Notes: generated by a model not told the origin, from the sequence alone. A DNA stretch of 64,000 nt from Leucobacter sp. OLIS6 (GCF_002752355.1 NZ_MRAV01000001.1:248001-312000), one strand, 5' to 3'; counted from the stretch's first letter, positions 43,781 to 53,832 are shown. Made by a program: numbers and translations.

Positions 43781-44458
43781 CTACTCCGCGGACGATTCCT
43801 CGAGATCCCATTCGGCGGTGGCCGTCAGGTTGGCCCGCGCGCTCGCCGCCGCGGCCTCCGGGTCGCCCGCGCGGATCGCGGCGAGCACCCCGTCGTGGCC
43901 GCGCGGTTCGTCACGGCGGAACCCATCCCGGGCGAGCGCCGTGCGCATGGATTCCCGGAGTCTGGGGAGCAGCGCGGTGTAGACCTCGAACAGGATCGGG
44001 TTGTGGGCGGCGCTCGCGATCGCCTCGTGCACGGCGACGTCGGCCTCGACCCAGTGCGCGTCGTCCGCCGCGGCGCGCACCCGCAGTGCGGCCTCGATCC
44101 GGGCCCGATCGTCGGCGTCGGCGCGCATCGCCGCCAGGCGGGCGAGCTCGGGCTCGAGCGCGGCGCGCGCCTCGAGGATCTCCGCGAGGTTCGCGCCGGA
44201 TCGAGCTAGTGCGCCCGGCACTTCGCTGCGGGCCCGGACGAAGGTGCCGTCGCCGCGACGGATCTCGATCATTCCGGTGTACTGGAGCGCGCGAAGGGCC
44301 TCGCGCAGGGTGCCTCGGGCGACGCCGAGCGCCGCCACGAGTTCGGGCTCAGGCGGGATCCGTTCGTCGAGCGGCCAGCGGCCCTCGACGATCTCGGCGC
44401 GGAGGCGGTCGACCACCTGATCGCTCAGCGAGGACCGGTGAACGGGGTCGAGAGACAT
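43781..44458 (-). CDS. GntR family (FadR subgroup) regulator
   Basis: 225 aa. The winged helix at 10-75 has LRAEIVEGRWPLDERIPPEPELVAALGVARGTLREALRAL in the expected register, followed by GDGTFV. The FCD ligand domain has ILEARAALEPELARLA and ADVAVHEAIASAAHNPIL, with Asp and His metal ligands. It is divergent from an MFS gene with a palindrome between (44478-44492), so it probably represses the transporter and itself. Confidence 0.9.
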   Translation of the reverse strand: MSLDPVHRSSLSDQVVDRLRAEIVEGRWPLDERIPPEPELVAALGVARGTLREALRALQYTGMIEIRRGDGTFVRARSEVPGALARSGANLAEILEARAALEPELARLAAMRADADDRARIEAALRVRAAADDAHWVEADVAVHEAIASAAHNPILFEVYTALLPRLRESMRTALARDGFRRDEPRGHDGVLAAIRAGDPEAAAASARANLTATAEWDLEESSAE

Positions 44459-44477
44459 GTGTGCCAGGATAGTCGAG

Positions 44478-44492
44478 GTCCAATGGTTGGAC
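44478..44492. promoter_or_regulatory. Probable GntR operator
   Basis: GTCCAATGGTTGGAC is a perfect inverted repeat of 6-bp arms around TGG. It contains the TGGT core found in FadR-type sites, and outer GGTC/GACC arms continue to 44500. It lies 20 bases from the regulator start and 23 bases from the MFS start. Confidence 0.65.
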
Positions 44493-44514
44493 GTTTGACC
44501 TTTGAGGAGGAACG

Positions 44515-45735
44515 GTGCGGAACTCGCAGTCCCCGGCGTCGAGCAGGTCGGTCATGCTGCTCGTGGCGCTGCTGCTCGTCGCGGTCAACCTGCGCCTCGG
44601 CGTCACGAGCGCCAGCGCGCTGCTGACTGCGCTCACGGCGAGCGGGGCGCTGACCCCGGTCGCGGCGATCATCGTGCCGTCGCTGCCGACCGCGGTGTTC
44701 GCGATCGCCGGGTTCGGCACCGCCCGCCTCTCGGCGCGGCTCGGCGTCGAACGGACCCTGCTGGCCGGACTCGTCGCGCTCGTGGTCGGTCTCGCGATCC
44801 GCGGGATCCCCGAACCCGCGGTCGTGGTCGCCGGAACCGTGATCGCGACGGGCGGCCTCGCGATCGTGAACATCCTCCTTCCCGCGGTCGTCCGAGCCCA
44901 CTTCGGTGCGCGGATCGGTCCGGTCACCACCGCCTATTCGACGCTCATGTCTCTCGGGTCCGCGGCCGCCGCGGCGACCGCCGTGCCCGTCGCGTCCGCG
45001 CTCGGATCGCCCTCGCTGGGGCTCGCCGCGTGGGCGCTGCCAGCGCTCATCGGACTCGTCGCCTGGCTGCTCGCGATGCCGCGTCCGCGGGAGCGGTCCG
45101 GGCCGCCCGCGCTCGCCGCTGCCGGAGGAGCCGCGGTCGACGGTCGTCGGATCCCGCTGCCGGCGGGCACGTTGCTCCTCGCCGCCTACTTCTCTCTGCA
45201 GGCGCTGCTCAGCTACGTGGTGATGGGATGGCTGCCGAGCATCGCGCAGGACGCCGGGATCCCCGCCGAGCGAGCCGGGCTGCTCCTCGGCATCGCGATG
45301 GCGGTCGGGGTGCCCGCGACCGTCGTGGTCGTCTCGCTCGCCGGCAGCCCGCGCCGCATGCGCATCGGTTTCGTGCTGGTCGCCGCGGCCAGCGTCGGAG
45401 CGCTCGCCGGCCTGCTGCTCGCACCGGCCGCCGCACCCGAGGTCTGGGCGGCGCTGATCGGGCTCGGCATGTGTGCGTTCCCCCTCGTGCTCGCGCTCAT
45501 CGCCGGGTTCGGGGACGGCCCTGCGGAGACGGCGCGGGTATCGAGCGTCGTGCAGTCGGCGGGCTACTCGATCGCGACCCTCGGCCCGCTCGGGGCGGGA
45601 GCACTGCACCAGTCCACCGGCTCCTGGTCGATCGTGCTGGTCGCGCTCGGCTGCTGCGCCGCACTGCAGGGCGCTCTGGGCCTCGCGCTGACCCGCGTGG
45701 TGGCCCGCCGTCGGGGAGCGGCCGAACCGAGCTGA
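44515..45735 (+). CDS. MFS transporter, CynX/NimT-like
   Basis: 406 aa from a GTG after a strong GAGGAGGAAC site. Twelve hydrophobic segments. The VAVNLRLGVTSASALLTALT opening and the AGFGTARLSARLGVERTL motif A region match the CynX/NimT (cyanate/2-nitroimidazole) subgroup of MFS transporters. Substrate unknown; the adjacent GntR regulator suggests an organic acid or similar inducer. Confidence 0.87.
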   Translation: MRNSQSPASSRSVMLLVALLLVAVNLRLGVTSASALLTALTASGALTPVAAIIVPSLPTAVFAIAGFGTARLSARLGVERTLLAGLVALVVGLAIRGIPEPAVVVAGTVIATGGLAIVNILLPAVVRAHFGARIGPVTTAYSTLMSLGSAAAAATAVPVASALGSPSLGLAAWALPALIGLVAWLLAMPRPRERSGPPALAAAGGAAVDGRRIPLPAGTLLLAAYFSLQALLSYVVMGWLPSIAQDAGIPAERAGLLLGIAMAVGVPATVVVVSLAGSPRRMRIGFVLVAAASVGALAGLLLAPAAAPEVWAALIGLGMCAFPLVLALIAGFGDGPAETARVSSVVQSAGYSIATLGPLGAGALHQSTGSWSIVLVALGCCAALQGALGLALTRVVARRRGAAEPS

Positions 45736-45872
45736 CGAGCGGAGTTACCCCCTGGACACCCGGTGGCTACCGCGAGGCCACCGTGGGGAGACGGTGCGGC
45801 CACTCCTAGCTGGTGGAGTATCGGGGACCCCGCCCATCGGCTGGGAGAATCCCGCATATTCGAAGGAAGTCA

Positions 45873-48614
45873 ATGACCCGGTCATTCCCTGCAGTTCGAA
45901 CGAGACGCAGCACCACCGCGCTCGCGATCGCGGCGCTGATCGGCGGGCTCGTCGCGCCCGCCGCCGTGTCCGCAGCCTCCGCCGCCCCGACGACGCCCGA
46001 GGTGCCGAACGCCCCGCTGGTGTCCACGGGCACCACCTGGAAGTACCTCGACGACAACACCGACCCGGCGCGCGGCGATGCGAACCTCCGCGTCTGGACG
46101 ACGCCGAACTATGATGACGGGAGCTGGAAGTCGGCACCGACCGGCTTCGGCGTGAAGAACAACGCGCTCGTCCCGGTCGGCCCCTTCACGCCGGTCACGA
46201 AGCTGAACCACTACATCGACGGCACCGCCAAGCCGACGATCCCCACCTACTTCTTCCGCACGACCTTCTCGCTCGACCAGGGGGTCGCCAAGCAGATCGA
46301 GTCCCTCGCGAGCACCGTCGTCTACGACGACGCGCTCGTCGTCTGGGTCAACGGCACCAAGGTCGCGACCTTCGAGGGCGACCGCATCACCGAGACGACG
46401 AATCTCGAGTACGCGGGCTCCGGCAAGGGCGACCCCCAGACGAGCACGTTCTCGGTCGACGGCAAGCTGCTCCATGACGGCACCAACACGATCGCGGTGG
46501 CGCTGCATCAGGATCGCGACAGCTCCTCGGACGCCTACTTCGATATGCCGTCGCTCACCGCGGTGAAGAGCGCCGCTCCCGGCGAGGTCGTGCAGGCCGC
46601 GCCCGGACGCGTGATCCTGACGCCGACCGCGACCCCGACCACCTCGCAGGCGTTCTCCTGGCAGGCGGGCGACGTCTCCCACACCGTCGGCAAGGTCGAG
46701 CTCGGCCCGGCGGGCGGCGGCGACACCCGCACCGTCGACGCGTACTCCGCGGGCACCGTGAACAACAACGCGAAGCCGCACTTCTCGGCGACCGTCGACG
46801 GCCTGGCACCGGCCACGGCCTACCGCTATCGGGTCGGCCTGCCCGGCAGCTGGAGCGAGTGGTTCGAGTTCACCACCGCGGACCCCAAGGCCACCGACTT
46901 CCAGTTCGTCTACTACGGCGACGCGCAGGTCGGGCTCGACACGACCTGGCCGAGCGTGGTCAAGCAGGCCGAGGCGAAGGCGACCCGCTCGATCGGCTCG
47001 GTGCACGCGGGCGACCTCATCAACACGGGTACCAACGACACCGAGTGGAACAACTGGTTCAAGGGAATGGCGCAGTCCGCCACCCGCACGAACGTGATGG
47101 CGGCCCCCGGCAACCACGAGTACACCGGCGGCGACAACATGCTCAAGTCGTGGAAGGCGCACTTCGAGTACCCGCTCAACCAGCCGAACACCGGCACCAT
47201 CGGCGAGCTCGCGAAGCTCGCGCAGGGCGACTCCGACGTCGCGCGCCAGTACGCGGCGTACTTCGCGCACTGGACCGAGTTCGCGGCCGAGACGGTCTAC
47301 TACACCGACTACCAGAACGTGCGGTTCATCACGCTGAACGCGACCCGCGACACCGCCTTCCTCAAGCCGGCGAACCTGCCCGCCTGCACCGGTGCCGAGT
47401 GCCCGAGCACCAAGGTGCAGGAGCTGTGGACTCAGTACCAGGCGGCATGGCTCGACCACGTGCTGAAGAACAGCCAGTCGAAGTGGAACGTCGTGACCTT
47501 CCACCAGCCCGTGTACTCGACCTCGTCGGGTCGCGATGAGCCGGTGCTGCGCAAGTACTGGGTGCCGGTGTTCGAGGAGAACGGCGTGGACCTGGTGCTC
47601 ATGGGCCACGACCACACCTACGGCCGCGGTTACAAGAACAGCGACAAGACCGGCACGACCGGCCTCACCACCGGCCCGGTGTACGCGGTCTCGAACTCGG
47701 GGGCGAAGCACTACGACCTCGCCACCGAGGAGAAGAACGTGTGGACGAACAACGGCGCCACCCAGGTGATCCGCGGCGAGAACGTCACGACCTACCAGGT
47801 GATCGACGTGAGCGGCGATCAGCTGGTCTACCGCTCGTACCTCGCCGAGAAGGTCGACGGAGCCCGCAGCTTCACGCTCGTGCCCGATGCCGCGGGCGAG
47901 CGTCCCGTCTACGCCCCGAACGAGGTCCCCGCGGTCGGCGGTCTGTACGACGAGTTCACCGTGACCAAGTACGCGACCGGTGAGAAGTGGGTCACCGAGG
48001 CCGGCGTCGAGACGCCCGCCGGTCCGAAGCTGTCGCTCGGTGCCGCATCGGTGCCGCAGGGCGGCAAGCTGGCCGTGTCGGGATCGGGCTTCGTGCCGGG
48101 CACGAAGATCGGCATCGAGCTGCACTCGACCCCGGTCCCGCTCGCCGAGGCCACCGTCGGCGACGACCGCGCCTTCTCGCAGGAGGTCGCGATCCCGGCG
48201 AACGCCGAGGCGGGCGAGCACCGCATCGTCGCGAAGCTGCCGAACGGCGCCGAGGTCTCGGCTCCGCTGAGCGTGACCGCGGTCGACGGCGGTGCCGCGG
48301 CCGGCACGGACGGCGGATCGTCCGCCGCCGCGAACGGCTCCGCGAACTCCGGGTCCGGATCGGACGCGGGCTCGGGCGCCGCGGCGAACGCCGCAGCGTC
48401 CGGTTCGTCGGACGTCACCGGGACCGCGAGCTCCGAGGCGACGATCGAGTCCAAGGGGAACACCGACGGCGCGAACCCGGGCGCGGGCAAGACCGACGGC
48501 CTTGCCACCACCGGCGGTGCCGAGTGGCTGCCGCTCGGCATCGTCGGCGCCGGGCTGCTCGCCGCGGGAGCGATCCTCGTGCTGGCGCGCCGCCGGGCGG
48601 CCGTGCAGCAGTAG
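45873..48614 (+). CDS. Secreted, wall-anchored purple-acid-phosphatase-like metallophosphoesterase
   Basis: 913 aa. Signal peptide ending near VSAASAAP, an N-terminal beta domain (about 30-230), a fibronectin-like PAP domain, and a calcineurin-type catalytic domain with FVYYGDAQVG, HAGDLIN, APGNHEY, FHQPVY and MGHDHTYGRG, which hold the two-metal ligands. Near 720-800 there is an Ig-like segment, then a Ser/Ala/Gly-rich stalk. The C-terminus has LATTG (residues 877-881), a membrane helix and RRR, the layout of an LAxTG class E sortase substrate. RBS GAAGGAAG. The protein probably releases phosphate outside the cell while bound to peptidoglycan. Confidence 0.9.
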   Translation: MTRSFPAVRTRRSTTALAIAALIGGLVAPAAVSAASAAPTTPEVPNAPLVSTGTTWKYLDDNTDPARGDANLRVWTTPNYDDGSWKSAPTGFGVKNNALVPVGPFTPVTKLNHYIDGTAKPTIPTYFFRTTFSLDQGVAKQIESLASTVVYDDALVVWVNGTKVATFEGDRITETTNLEYAGSGKGDPQTSTFSVDGKLLHDGTNTIAVALHQDRDSSSDAYFDMPSLTAVKSAAPGEVVQAAPGRVILTPTATPTTSQAFSWQAGDVSHTVGKVELGPAGGGDTRTVDAYSAGTVNNNAKPHFSATVDGLAPATAYRYRVGLPGSWSEWFEFTTADPKATDFQFVYYGDAQVGLDTTWPSVVKQAEAKATRSIGSVHAGDLINTGTNDTEWNNWFKGMAQSATRTNVMAAPGNHEYTGGDNMLKSWKAHFEYPLNQPNTGTIGELAKLAQGDSDVARQYAAYFAHWTEFAAETVYYTDYQNVRFITLNATRDTAFLKPANLPACTGAECPSTKVQELWTQYQAAWLDHVLKNSQSKWNVVTFHQPVYSTSSGRDEPVLRKYWVPVFEENGVDLVLMGHDHTYGRGYKNSDKTGTTGLTTGPVYAVSNSGAKHYDLATEEKNVWTNNGATQVIRGENVTTYQVIDVSGDQLVYRSYLAEKVDGARSFTLVPDAAGERPVYAPNEVPAVGGLYDEFTVTKYATGEKWVTEAGVETPAGPKLSLGAASVPQGGKLAVSGSGFVPGTKIGIELHSTPVPLAEATVGDDRAFSQEVAIPANAEAGEHRIVAKLPNGAEVSAPLSVTAVDGGAAAGTDGGSSAAANGSANSGSGSDAGSGAAANAAASGSSDVTGTASSEATIESKGNTDGANPGAGKTDGLATTGGAEWLPLGIVGAGLLAAGAILVLARRRAAVQQ

Positions 48615-48644
48615 GGATCGTGCGGTCGGAACGGCCGCGTGAAC

Positions 48645-48685
48645 GAGGACGGGCCCCGGGATCTTCGATCCCGGGGCCCGTCCTC
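48645..48685. terminator. Bidirectional terminator between the metallophosphatase gene and fumC
   Basis: A 19-bp perfect stem starting GAGGACGGGCCCC with a TTC loop, lying between converging genes. It is the strongest hairpin in the window. Confidence 0.85.
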
Positions 48686-48701
48686 ATGCGGTGTCGACGC
48701 G

Positions 48702-50111
48702 TTACTTCGCGACGCCCGGGTGCGTCATCGAGAGCAGGTCGAGTGCCTTGTCGAGGTCGGCCTCGGTGACCTCGCCGCGCTCCACGTAGCCGAGGTCGAC
48801 GACGGCCTCGCGGACGGTGATGCCCTTCTTGACGGAGTGCTTCGCGATCTTCGCCGCGGCCTCGTAGCCGATGAGGCGGTTCAGCGGGGTGACCGTCGAC
48901 GGGCTCATGCCGGCGAGGGCCGCTGCACGCTCGAGGTTCGCCTCGAGACCGGCGACGGTCTTGTCGGCGAGCACGGTCGACGCGTTCGCGAGCAGGCGGA
49001 TCGACTCGAGCAGGGCGGTGCCCATGACGGGGATCTGCACGTTCAGCTCGAAGGAGCCCGAAGCGCCGGCCCAGGCGATGGTCGCGTCGTTGCCGATGAC
49101 CCGCGCGCAGACCATGAGCACGGCCTCGGGCACGACCGGGTTGACCTTGCCCGGCATGATCGAGGAGCCCGGCTGCAGATCGGGGATGTGGAGCTCGGCG
49201 AGACCCGTGTTGGGGCCCGAGCCCATCCAGCGGATGTCGTTGTTGATCTTGGTCAGCGAGACCGCGATCGTGCGCAGCGCGCCCGACGCCTCGACGAGGC
49301 CGTCGCGGTTCGCCTGCGCCTCGAAGTGGTTGCGCGCCTCGGTGATGGGCAGACCGCTCGACTGGGCGATCTCGGCGATGACCTTCTCGGGGAAGCCGAG
49401 GGGGGTGTTGATGCCGGTGCCGACGGCGGTGCCGCCCTGCGGGACCTCGGCGACGCGGGGAAGCGCGGCGTCGATGCGCTCGATGCCGTAGCGGATCTGC
49501 GCGGCGAAGCCGCCGAACTCCTGGCCGAGGGTGACCGGGGTTGCGTCCATGAGGTGGGTGCGGCCCGACTTGACGGCGGTCTTCCACAGTTCGGCCTTGG
49601 CCTCGAACGCCTCGGCGAGGTGCGCGAGGGCCGGCTTCAGCTGCTCGATGAGCGCGCCGGTCACCGCGATGTGCACCGAGGTGGGGAACACGTCGTTCGA
49701 CGACTGCGAGGCGTTGACGTGGTCGTTCGGGTGCACGGGGGCGCCGAGGTGCTTCGTCGCGAGGGTCGCGAGGACCTCGTTCATGTTCATGTTCGAGGAG
49801 GTGCCCGAGCCGGTCTGGTAGGTGTCGACCGGGAACATGTCGTGGTGATCGCCCGCGATGATCTCGTCGGCCGCGGCCACGATCGCGTCGGCGATCGCGG
49901 CGTCGAGGATCCCGAGATCCTTGTTCGCGATCGCTGCTGCGCGCTTGATGCGCGCGAGTGCGACGATCTGCGCGGGCTCGAGGCCCTTGCCCGAGATGGG
50001 GAAGTTCTCGACGGCGCGCTGCGTCTGCGCGGCGTACAGCGCGTTCTTCGGAACGCGGACCTCGCCCATGGTGTCGTGCTCGATGCGGTACTCGGTTTCG
50101 GTCACTGTCAT
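48702..50111 (-). CDS. fumC: Class II fumarate hydratase
   Basis: 469 aa. The TCA cycle enzyme converting fumarate to malate. The superfamily signature [12 protein letters not shown] is present, together with [33 protein letters not shown] and [20 protein letters not shown], all of the FumC class. Length is usual. It is transcribed toward the strong hairpin at 48645-48685. Confidence 0.96.
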   Translation of the reverse strand: MTVTETEYRIEHDTMGEVRVPKNALYAAQTQRAVENFPISGKGLEPAQIVALARIKRAAAIANKDLGILDAAIADAIVAAADEIIAGDHHDMFPVDTYQTGSGTSSNMNMNEVLATLATKHLGAPVHPNDHVNASQSSNDVFPTSVHIAVTGALIEQLKPALAHLAEAFEAKAELWKTAVKSGRTHLMDATPVTLGQEFGGFAAQIRYGIERIDAALPRVAEVPQGGTAVGTGINTPLGFPEKVIAEIAQSSGLPITEARNHFEAQANRDGLVEASGALRTIAVSLTKINNDIRWMGSGPNTGLAELHIPDLQPGSSIMPGKVNPVVPEAVLMVCARVIGNDATIAWAGASGSFELNVQIPVMGTALLESIRLLANASTVLADKTVAGLEANLERAAALAGMSPSTVTPLNRLIGYEAAAKIAKHSVKKGITVREAVVDLGYVERGEVTEADLDKALDLLSMTHPGVAK

Positions 50112-50184
50112 CCTTTTTCTTCTCGTCGTCCTGCTCGCGGACTTCGCCGCGCCGCAGGACCGGTCTGGTGGGGTCTGGACGGGT

Positions 50185-50859
50185 TCAGTTCAGGGGTGCG
50201 AGCTCGAGCGCGAGCGGCCCGACGGCGGTGTAGGGCACGGCGCGTCCCTCGGTCAGCCGGTACTGGCAGCCGACGATGCCGAGCTCGCCGCGATCGACGG
50301 CATCGCTGATGGTGCGCGAGGTGCGCAGGAGCTCGTTCACGGTCGTCGCCAGGTGGATCCGGCCGATGGCGTTCGCGTCGACCTCGTCGGCGACGGCGTA
50401 GGGGGTGTCATGGCGGTCGCGGAGCCAGAACTGCTGCACCGAGGGCTGGATCGGGGCGAGCGTGTTGCGCACCGAATCCGTGACGGGCGACGGCGTGCGG
50501 CTCGACTGGTCGATCGCGGCGGCGACCGCGCCGCAGGAGTCGTGCGCGAGCACGACGATGAGCGAGGCGCCCAGCGCCGAGACGGCGTACTCCATCGAGG
50601 CGGTGATCGACTCGGCGACGACGTGCCCCATGTTGCGGGCGATGAACAGGTCGCCGAGGCCGCAGTCGAAGATGATCTCGGCGGCGAGACGGGAATCTGA
50701 GCAGCCGAACAGCGCCACGTCGGGCTCCTGCGAGTTCACGAGCTCGGATCGGCGCTCGACGTCCTGGTTCGGGTGCTTCGAGACGCCGCTGACGAACCGC
50801 TCGTTCCCGGCGATGAAGGCGTCCCAGGCCTGCTGGGGGGTGACGCGCGGCGTGCTCAT
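50185..50859 (-). CDS. Beta-carbonic anhydrase
   Basis: 224 aa. Zinc and active-site residues are in [13 protein letters not shown] (Cys, Asp, Arg) and [13 protein letters not shown] (His, Cys), as in beta-class enzymes that interconvert CO2 and bicarbonate. I chose the ATG at 50859, overlapping the DUF4245 stop. It forms a small operon with DUF4245 and xseB, and lies upstream of fumC. Confidence 0.93.
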   Translation of the reverse strand: MSTPRVTPQQAWDAFIAGNERFVSGVSKHPNQDVERRSELVNSQEPDVALFGCSDSRLAAEIIFDCGLGDLFIARNMGHVVAESITASMEYAVSALGASLIVVLAHDSCGAVAAAIDQSSRTPSPVTDSVRNTLAPIQPSVQQFWLRDRHDTPYAVADEVDANAIGRIHLATTVNELLRTSRTISDAVDRGELGIVGCQYRLTEGRAVPYTAVGPLALELAPLN

Positions 50860-51533
50860 TTCGCGGCTCCGTTCTGCGCGGCCTGCGTCGCGACGGCGTC
50901 GGCCAGCTGCTCGATGGTCTGGGTGGGGGCGGTGCCGTAGACGAGGAACGTCGAGGCGCCGATGACGCTCTGGTACCCCGTGCGCAGATTGCTCTTGTCG
51001 GGGCTGCGGCCGGGGTGCACGTACGCGGTCCAGTCGAACCCGCCGATGGACTGGGTGCCGGTCGCGGAGGTGTTCTCGAGCTGTTCGGCGATCCAGGTCT
51101 CGTTGACGGGCGACCCGTCGGCGGTGAAGGCCTGCACGACCGCGGCGTACTGCTTGTCGGGGGTGGTGTATCCGATGTACCAGTAGGTGATGCCGCCGGT
51201 CTTGGAGGAGCGCAACTCGGCCTGCTTCGCGTTCCAGCGGTCGGGCAGCTTCGGCGCGACGAGCGGCTGCCCGGCCGTCGGTGAAGCTTCGGAGGCGAGC
51301 TGCGCGACGTCGACCGAGCGGTCGGCGAAGTCGCCGCCGGTGCCGTGCGGCACCATCAGGTAGATGCCGAACACTACGGCGACGCTCACGATGAGCGAGA
51401 ACACGAGGTTGTTGACGGTCTTGCGCTGCCGGTAGAGGCGGCTGTCGCGCGCCTTGCGGGCCGCGGTCTCGGACGGGGTCTCGGGGCGGCCGAGCTCCGC
51501 GACGACGACGGGGGCCTTGGTCTTCTTCGCCAT
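50856..51533 (-). CDS. DUF4245 membrane-anchored protein
   Basis: 225 aa. Basic N-terminus, one membrane helix near residues 45-63 (NLVFSLIVSVAVVFGIYLMV) and an extracytoplasmic domain with YIGYTTPDKQYAAV and FDWTAYVHPGRS. This is the actinobacterial DUF4245 family, usually encoded close to xseB/xseA and glpX. Function unknown. The ATG at 51533 is the family start. Confidence 0.88.
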   Translation of the reverse strand: MAKKTKAPVVVAELGRPETPSETAARKARDSRLYRQRKTVNNLVFSLIVSVAVVFGIYLMVPHGTGGDFADRSVDVAQLASEASPTAGQPLVAPKLPDRWNAKQAELRSSKTGGITYWYIGYTTPDKQYAAVVQAFTADGSPVNETWIAEQLENTSATGTQSIGGFDWTAYVHPGRSPDKSNLRTGYQSVIGASTFLVYGTAPTQTIEQLADAVATQAAQNGAAK

Positions 51534-51541
51534 CGGGGTGA

Positions 51542-51784
51542 TCAGGCCTCCGGGCTCTCTGCGGGTGCCGCGTCGCCGCCGCGGCGCGCGGCCTCGAGGC
51601 GACGACGCGCACCGAGCAGCCACTCTTCGCAGCGGGCGGCGAGGCGTTCGCCGCGCTCCCAGAGCTCGAGGGACTCCTCGAGGGTGCTGCCGCCCTGCTC
51701 GAGTCGGTTCACCACCTGAACGAGTTCGTCGCGCGCCTCTTCATAACTGAGCGCGTCGGGATCCGGTCTATCGGAAGCGGCCAT
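51542..51784 (-). CDS. xseB: Exodeoxyribonuclease VII small subunit
   Basis: 80 aa. The coiled-coil small subunit with [20 protein letters not shown] and [22 protein letters not shown], the standard family pattern. It binds XseA to form exonuclease VII, which degrades single-stranded DNA. In most relatives xseA lies directly upstream; here vapBC (51929-52593, other strand) lies between. Confidence 0.94.
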   Translation of the reverse strand: MAASDRPDPDALSYEEARDELVQVVNRLEQGGSTLEESLELWERGERLAARCEEWLLGARRRLEAARRGGDAAPAESPEA

Positions 51785-51876
51785 GCCCGCCAGTCTACCC
51801 GGGCCGTACTGGGGGCGGGCTCTGGCTGCTCGGGAGTGATCCGATCCGGGGGCCGACGATCGTCGAACCGCTGCGA

Positions 51877-51903
51877 TATCACGAGCGCTATCTGCGTGAT
51901 AGC
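51877..51903. promoter_or_regulatory. Probable VapBC operator with overlapping palindromes
   Basis: TATCACG (51877-51883) and CGTGATA (51895-51901) are perfect inverted arms, and GCTATC (51887-51892) and GATAGC (51898-51903) form a second, overlapping pair. A further TTATC lies at 51911-51915. The site is 25-50 bases before the vapB start, where toxin-antitoxin complexes normally repress their own operon. Confidence 0.65.
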
Positions 51904-51928
51904 ATGTGTGTTATCGAAAGGAGTACCC

Positions 51929-52162
51929 GTGTCCACGATTCTGGTGAGGTCGCTCGACGAGTCGGTCAAGCTCCGCCTCGCCGCGCAGGCTCGGCTGCAC
52001 GGCCGGTCGATGGAAGCGGAGGTGCGCGAGATTCTGACGCGGGCCGTCGCCAGGCCGAACATCGGCGTCGCGCTGGCGGACGCAGCTCGCGAAGCCGGCG
52101 GGATCGACGACCTGGTCCTCCCGCGACGCGACGACGTCGCGCGCGCGGTGGAGTTCGAGTGA
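51929..52162 (+). CDS. vapB: VapB/FitA-like antitoxin
   Basis: 77 aa from a GTG after GAAAGGAGTACC. The N-terminal ribbon-helix-helix is TILVRSLDESVKLRLAAQAR with SMEAEVREILTRAV, as in FitA-type antitoxins. The C-terminal part (GIDDLVLPRRDDVARAVEFE) is the toxin-binding tail. It overlaps vapC by 4 bases (GTGA). Confidence 0.9.
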   Translation: MSTILVRSLDESVKLRLAAQARLHGRSMEAEVREILTRAVARPNIGVALADAAREAGGIDDLVLPRRDDVARAVEFE

Positions 52163-52593
52163 TCGTCCTCGACACGAACGTCGTCTCCGAGCTCATGCGG
52201 GTCGACCCGGATGGGCGGGTGCTCACGTGGATCACGACTACTGAGGAACGGGTCGCGATCACGGCGGTCACGCTCGCCGAACTGCTCGCCGGATTGCGCA
52301 GGCTGCCGGACGGGCGCCGAAAGATCGCGTTCCGCGACCGGGTGGACGCCGTGGTCTCCGAATATCGCGGATCCGGTGCGGTGCTCGCCTTCGACGAGGA
52401 CGCGGCGGGGGAGTACGCCGAGATCCTCGCGATGCGCGAGCGGACGGGGCTTCCCATCGCGACTGCGGACGCCCAGATCGCGGCGATCTGCGCGGCGCAG
52501 GGCGCGATCTGCGCGACCCGAAACACCCGGGACTTCACGGGTACGGGCGTCGAGGTCTTCGATCCGTGGTCGGGCGAGTTCGCGCTGAGCTGA
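52159..52593 (+). CDS. vapC: VapC/FitB-like PIN-domain toxin ribonuclease
   Basis: 144 aa from a GTG overlapping the antitoxin stop. The PIN acidic residues are in VLDTNVVSEL (Asp5), AVTLAELLAGLRRLPDG (Glu), and ADAQIAAICAAQGA with ATRNTRDF (Asp residues). All catalytic acids seem present, so the toxin is probably active as an RNase. The pair sits between xseA and xseB on the opposite strand. Confidence 0.92.
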   Translation: MIVLDTNVVSELMRVDPDGRVLTWITTTEERVAITAVTLAELLAGLRRLPDGRRKIAFRDRVDAVVSEYRGSGAVLAFDEDAAGEYAEILAMRERTGLPIATADAQIAAICAAQGAICATRNTRDFTGTGVEVFDPWSGEFALS

Positions 52594-52611
52594 CCGGGGT
52601 CGCGTCGGACC

Positions 52612-53832
52612 TCAGACGGTCGCGCCGTCCGAGGTCGCCGCGATGCGGCCACCGGCCAGCGACAGCCTGAGCGCTGCGCCGGCGGGCGCATCGGCGGGAT
52701 CGCGGAGCACCGAGCCGTCGGCCAGCTGCGCGATCGCGTAACCGCGGTCGAGCGTGCCCTGGGGCGAGAGCGTCGTCAGGCGCGCGCGCAGCTCGAGGAT
52801 CGTACGATCGCGTTCCTCGACTGCTCGGTCGACGAGCTCCGTGCCGCGCGCGATCCAGCGCACCAGTTCCTCGGCGCGCTCGTCGACGATGCGCTCCGGC
52901 TGCTGCATCGACGGGCGGGAGCGCAGCTGGGCGATCCGATCCGTCTCGTGCGCCAGCAGGTGCCCGAGGCGCGAGCTCATGCGGCTGCGCGCGCCGTCGA
53001 TGCCGGCGAGCTCCTCGCCGACGTCGGGCACCACGCGCTTCGCCGCGTCGGTCGGGGTCGAAGCGCGCAGGTCGGCGACCTCGTCGAGCAGGGGCCGGTC
53101 GGCCTCGTGTCCGATCGCGCTCACGATCGGCGTCGTCGCCTCGGCCGCCGCGCGCAGCACCCCCTCGTCGCTGAACGGCAGCAGGTGCTGGAAATCTCCG
53201 CCGCCGCGGGCGACGATGATGACCTCGACCTCGGGATCGGCGTCGAGCGCGCGGATCCCGGTCGCGACCTCGGTCGCCGCGCGGTCGCCCTGCACCGCGC
53301 TGTAGTGGATCTTGAACCGGACCCCGGGCCAGCGCAGCGTCGCGTTGCGCACGACGTCCTTCTCGGCGTCGGAGTCGCGGCCGGTGACGAGTCCGATGAG
53401 CCCCGGCAGGAACGGCAGCGGACGCTTGCGCTCCGCATCGAACAGCCCTTCGGACTGGAGCTGCTTGCGTAGCCGTTCGAGGCGTTCGAGCAGCTCGCCG
53501 ATGCCGACGTGCGACAGTTCGAACACCTGCATCGTGAGGGATCCGCCCTTGACCCAGAAGTTCGGCTTGACGAGCGCGATGACGCGGTCTCCCTGGGCGA
53601 ACTCACCGGTCAGCCCGCGCGCGACCGACTGCCAGATGGTGAAGCTGACGGTCGCGTCCTGCGAGAGGTCCTTGAGCTTGCCGTAGACGTGCCCGCCGCG
53701 CACCTGCCACTGCGTGATCTCGCCCTCGACCCACACGGTTCCGAGGCGCTCGATCCAGTCGCGGATCTTCTGGCTCATCAGGCCGACGGGCCAGGGCGCC
53801 TCTCGGGTCGCCGGTGCGGTGGGCTCGGGCAT
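52612..53832 (-). CDS. xseA: Exodeoxyribonuclease VII large subunit
   Basis: 406 aa. An N-terminal OB-fold ([20 protein letters not shown] and [20 protein letters not shown]), the catalytic domain with [35 protein letters not shown] and [20 protein letters not shown], and a C-terminal coiled-coil region ending [11 protein letters not shown]. Catalytic core of exonuclease VII. It is divergent from ispH. Confidence 0.94.
   Translation of the reverse strand: MPEPTAPATREAPWPVGLMSQKIRDWIERLGTVWVEGEITQWQVRGGHVYGKLKDLSQDATVSFTIWQSVARGLTGEFAQGDRVIALVKPNFWVKGGSLTMQVFELSHVGIGELLERLERLRKQLQSEGLFDAERKRPLPFLPGLIGLVTGRDSDAEKDVVRNATLRWPGVRFKIHYSAVQGDRAATEVATGIRALDADPEVEVIIVARGGGDFQHLLPFSDEGVLRAAAEATTPIVSAIGHEADRPLLDEVADLRASTPTDAAKRVVPDVGEELAGIDGARSRMSSRLGHLLAHETDRIAQLRSRPSMQQPERIVDERAEELVRWIARGTELVDRAVEERDRTILELRARLTTLSPQGTLDRGYAIAQLADGSVLRDPADAPAGAALRLSLAGGRIAATSDGATV

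Noticed and set aside
45882..48221. 779-codon minus-strand frame
   Set aside because: It is the antisense shadow of the metallophosphatase gene, with no domain motifs and no ribosome-binding site.
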